A DNA stretch of 64,000 bases from Anaerococcus senegalensis JC48 (lineage in GTDB: Bacteria; Bacillota; Clostridia; Tissierellales; Peptoniphilaceae), in NCBI RefSeq assembly GCF_000321005.1, contig NZ_HE578907.1, positions 447,930-511,929 on the forward strand, read 5' to 3'. Below the pieces are notes generated by a model. The model worked only from the letters and a program-made list of their open reading frames with translations. It was not told where the DNA came from and ran no database searches. How positions within the stretch are numbered: position 1 is the first letter of the stretch; each line of letters starts with the position of its first letter. A program made the translations under genes and the position numbers. This document shows positions 61,514 through 64,000 of this stretch, in pieces.

Positions 61514-61545
61514 ATAGTAATGATATCATAAAATAAGAAATAAAA

Positions 61546-61574
61546 AAAAGTCGTAAAAATTTACGACTTTTTTA
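61546..61574. terminator. Bidirectional terminator
   Basis: AAAAGTCGTAAA and TTTACGACTTTT pair with A/T runs on both sides. It lies between the betaine transporter operon and the C39-like gene. Confidence 0.85.
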
Positions 61575-62459
61575 ATAATCTTTTAAATCTTCAATTGAAT
61601 CAATTTCCATATATGATGGAACTACAAATCCAATTTTTGCATTTTTTAAGTTTGGACCTAAATCATCAACCATATCGCCATATTTATCCATATAATTTTT
61701 ATGAGTTAAAGGAAGCCAGGCTGACGCTGTTACATCTGCTGATCCATAAGCAATAGCTGCAAATAAAGGACCAACTTCTACTGCCATCATTCTAACTTCA
61801 AATCCATAATCTTCTAAGATAGCTTTTAAAACATATGCACTACAAAGTTCACTATCCCAAATAACATGAGCAAGGCTTATAACTTCACCATTGGATCTGT
61901 CAACTCCCTCATACATTTTTTTAACTTCATCTTGATGACTATCTACCCATTTTCTGGCTGCATCTTTTACATCCATTCCATCATTTAAATCTACTAATAC
62001 TTCTTGCATATCATCAACTGTCCAATTAAAATTATCAAGTAATTTATATGCATTAGGCTTATCTTCTTTTAGTCCCTTTCTTGCAAGAGTATGAATTTCT
62101 TCAGGTTTTCCAAATGAACCTTTTGGATCATCTAAAAATTTCAAATCATATTTTGCAAATTTCCAATGGGGTGTCCAACCTGTTACAACAATTGATGCTT
62201 TTTCTTTTATAGCATCTCCCAACATTTGAGTCATAACAGCAGAAGAGCCTGAAGTCAATTTTTGTTTTAATCCATAATCTTTCATAGCGTTATTTGCCGC
62301 ATCCATTGCTCCAGCTCCAGGTTCAATGCCAATAATATAATCATTTGGAGCATAATCAAAATCAACTTCTTCTTTCTCATTATCTTTTTGATTAGAACTG
62401 CATCCTACAAGTACAAAAGCAAGTATAGTTATTATAGAAAATAATTTTTTCTTAATCAC
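61572..62459 (-). CDS. Glycine betaine/proline ABC transporter substrate-binding lipoprotein
   Basis: A 295-residue OpuAC/ProX-type protein. Signal and lipobox ITILAFVLVGC with the lipidated Cys at about 20. The mature part shows IVVTGWTPHWKFAKYDLKFLDDPKGSFG with the Trp residues that form the betaine cage. The start codon is GTG after AGGTGAT. It is the last gene of a V-W-X operon. Confidence 0.92.
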   Translation of the reverse strand: MIKKKLFSIITILAFVLVGCSSNQKDNEKEEVDFDYAPNDYIIGIEPGAGAMDAANNAMKDYGLKQKLTSGSSAVMTQMLGDAIKEKASIVVTGWTPHWKFAKYDLKFLDDPKGSFGKPEEIHTLARKGLKEDKPNAYKLLDNFNWTVDDMQEVLVDLNDGMDVKDAARKWVDSHQDEVKKMYEGVDRSNGEVISLAHVIWDSELCSAYVLKAILEDYGFEVRMMAVEVGPLFAAIAYGSADVTASAWLPLTHKNYMDKYGDMVDDLGPNLKNAKIGFVVPSYMEIDSIEDLKDY

Positions 62460-62471
62460 TTTATCACCTAC

Positions 62472-63314
62472 TTATCTATTATTTTTTTTACTTAGAGCTT
62501 GAGTTAATCTATCAAGAATAACAGCTAAAATAACAATAGCAATTCCTGATGCAAATCCTACTCCTACATCATTTCTTGAAACTGAAGTATAAATTACATT
62601 TCCAAGTCCTGGTGCTCCTATCATTGATGCAACTACAACCATTGAAAGAGTAAGCATTAATGTTTGGTTAATTCCAGCCATTATTGATGGTTTTGCCATA
62701 GGAAGTTCAAGTTCAAATAATTTTTGTCTTGGAGTTGATCCGAATGAATCAGCTGCTTCAACTAAATCATTAGGAACTTCTTTTATTCCTAAATTTGTCA
62801 TCCTAACAGCCGGTGGCATGGCAAAAATAACTGAAGAAATTACTCCAGGCGCCATTCCTATTCCAAAAAATGAAACTGCTGGTATTAAATATACAAAAGC
62901 AGGCATTGTTTGCATAAAATCAAGTAATGGCATAATTACTTTTTCTACTCTTTTACTTTTAGAAGTCCAGATTCCAAGAGGAACTCCAATTATTATTGCT
63001 ATTAATGCTGATGTTACAACTATAGAAAGTGTAATAATCATATCATCCCAATAACCTAAATTCCATATTAGCAATAAGGAAAGAATTGAAAATATTGTTA
63101 TTCCTTTTATTTTTTTTGTTAAATAATAAGCCAAAAATGCAATAATAACAATAAAAAGTAATGGTGGAAAAATTGAAAATATTTTTATAAATAGTTCAAC
63201 AGTGAAATTTATAAAATCTCTTATTGGATTAAATATGAAACTTGCGTGAACTCTTAACCATTCTACTAAATTATCAATAAAATTAACTAAGGGTATAGTA
63301 GGTATATTATTCAT
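62472..63314 (-). CDS. Glycine betaine/proline ABC transporter permease
   Basis: A permease of 280 residues (OpuAB/ProW type) with about seven transmembrane helices and the EAA loop GIKEVPNDLVEAADSFGSTPRQKLFELELP (about 175-205). The start is the ATG after GAGGTGG; it overlaps the ATPase gene by 8 bp. It works with the ATPase and the lipoprotein for osmoprotectant uptake. Confidence 0.94.
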   Translation of the reverse strand: MNNIPTIPLVNFIDNLVEWLRVHASFIFNPIRDFINFTVELFIKIFSIFPPLLFIVIIAFLAYYLTKKIKGITIFSILSLLLIWNLGYWDDMIITLSIVVTSALIAIIIGVPLGIWTSKSKRVEKVIMPLLDFMQTMPAFVYLIPAVSFFGIGMAPGVISSVIFAMPPAVRMTNLGIKEVPNDLVEAADSFGSTPRQKLFELELPMAKPSIMAGINQTLMLTLSMVVVASMIGAPGLGNVIYTSVSRNDVGVGFASGIAIVILAVILDRLTQALSKKNNR

Positions 63315-64000
63315 CTTCCACCTCGTCTTTCGATAATGCTGCAAGAACTGTACCTTTTATTATAATTCCTTTAAATACATCTCCATCTACTACACAAATA
63401 GGAATTTTAGCATCTTGAATATCACTAACAATATCTTCTAATGGATAATCCATATTAATCTTTAGCATATCATTTCTCATTATTTCTTCAAGATTTTTTT
63501 GTCCTTTTGCATATGCATTTGAAGCATCTTCTGCAAGAACATATCCTAAAAGTTCTCTTTTATTATTTACAACGAAAATACTTGAATTTCCACTCCTTAG
63601 CATTTTTGATAAAGCAGCTTTTGGTCCGTGTCTATGAATATTAATAGTATCTGGTCTTATCATTACATTTTCTGCCGTTAATACTTTTGACCTATCAACA
63701 TCTTGAACAAACTCTCTAATAAATTCATTTTTAGGATGTGATAGAAGTCTTTCAGGAGTGTCTACTTGAAGAAGGGATCCATCTTTCATAACTGCAATTT
63801 TATCACCAATTTTTAAAGCCTCATTTAAATCGTGAGTGATAAATAATACAGTTTTTTTCATCTCACTTTGTAAATACACAAGTTCATCTTGCATTTCTTT
63901 TCTAATTAAAGGATCAAGTGCAGAAAAAGCTTCATCCATTATTAATATATCTGTATCAGTTGCAAGAGCACGAGCAAGGCCTACTCTTTGTTGCATACCA
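63307..64000 (-). CDS. Glycine betaine/proline ABC transporter ATP-binding protein (partial)
   Basis: The C-terminal 231 residues are in the window; the N-terminus including Walker A lies beyond it. Signature-loop remnant MQQRVGLARALA, Walker B ILIMDEAFSALDPLIRKEM, and the switch His in FITHDLNEALKIGDKI are visible. Two CBS domains follow (about residues 100-230 of this part), as in OpuAA, where they sense ionic strength. Confidence 0.93.
   Translation of the reverse strand, partial: GMQQRVGLARALATDTDILIMDEAFSALDPLIRKEMQDELVYLQSEMKKTVLFITHDLNEALKIGDKIAVMKDGSLLQVDTPERLLSHPKNEFIREFVQDVDRSKVLTAENVMIRPDTINIHRHGPKAALSKMLRSGNSSIFVVNNKRELLGYVLAEDASNAYAKGQKNLEEIMRNDMLKINMDYPLEDIVSDIQDAKIPICVVDGDVFKGIIIKGTVLAALSKDEVEDE

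Noticed and set aside
1-64000. Transfer or ribosomal RNA genes
   Set aside because: Apart from the tRNA-like end of tmRNA and its partial duplicate in attR, no cloverleaf with a complete set of arms or rRNA segment was noticed by eye; a covariance scan would settle it.

Overview
The window is very AT-rich DNA from a low-GC, Gram-positive anaerobe. The evidence is Firmicutes-type gene content and order (nusG-rplK-rplA-rplJL, glgCDAP, dhaKLM, an FMN riboswitch before ribDE-BA-H, a DUF3793 protein beside a flavodoxin), strong AGGAGG-type ribosome binding sites, a 6S RNA and a one-piece tmRNA. A Peptoniphilaceae/Anaerococcus-like host fits, but the species is an inference.

Chromosomal left arm (1-20.6 kb). 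PTS core ptsH-ptsI with an APH-like protein and a CcpA-like LacI regulator; a small envelope/stress pair (DUF948-like, YtxH-like); 6S RNA; an RluA-family pseudouridine synthase; NAD kinase; a tight FHA-FtsW/RodA-PBP cell-wall operon; and a six-gene glycogen operon (glgC, glgD, glgA, a glycogen-phosphorylase homologue that lacks the PLP-lysine motif, pullulanase, phosphoglucomutase) with no branching enzyme. Then comes ssrA (tmRNA).

Mobile element (about 20.6-35.2 kb). An element of about 14.5 kb is integrated in the 3' end of ssrA and bounded by a perfect 58-bp direct repeat that recreates the tmRNA 3' end plus terminator. Its right end has the order integrase, CI-like repressor, divergent Cro-like protein, Xis-like protein, DnaD-type replication initiator and DnaC-type loader, as in Gram-positive phage-inducible chromosomal islands (PICIs). 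No capsid, terminase, relaxase or conjugation gene is recognisable. The remaining cargo includes a sigma-like factor, a truncated BRO-N protein, a RelB/YoeB module, an Fst-type type I toxin-antitoxin locus, tandem unknown paralogues, a plus-strand module of unknown coiled-coil proteins ending at a GC-rich palindrome, and several repeat systems: ten 11-bp iterons before rep and five more inside it, 16-bp repeats in a 1-kb gap, integrase arm-like repeats at both ends, and a 14-mer in three copies. A small structured RNA occurs once inside the element and once just outside it.

Chromosomal right arm (35.7-64 kb). Peptide catabolism (pepD, pepT, YfcC-type carrier), folC, a HGSNAT-like membrane protein, a Fur-family regulator, the ribosomal/transcription cluster rplL-rplJ (with L10 leader), rplA-rplK (each with a small putative L1 operator), nusG-secE-rpmG, glmM, two RNA methyltransferases, the PTS-dependent dihydroxyacetone kinase dhaKLM (which would draw phosphate from the EI/HPr encoded at the left end), flavodoxin/DUF3793, riboflavin synthesis under an FMN riboswitch, rpsU, a HIT protein, brnQ, a ClC channel, a C39-like peptidase, and a glycine-betaine/proline ABC transporter cut by the window edge.
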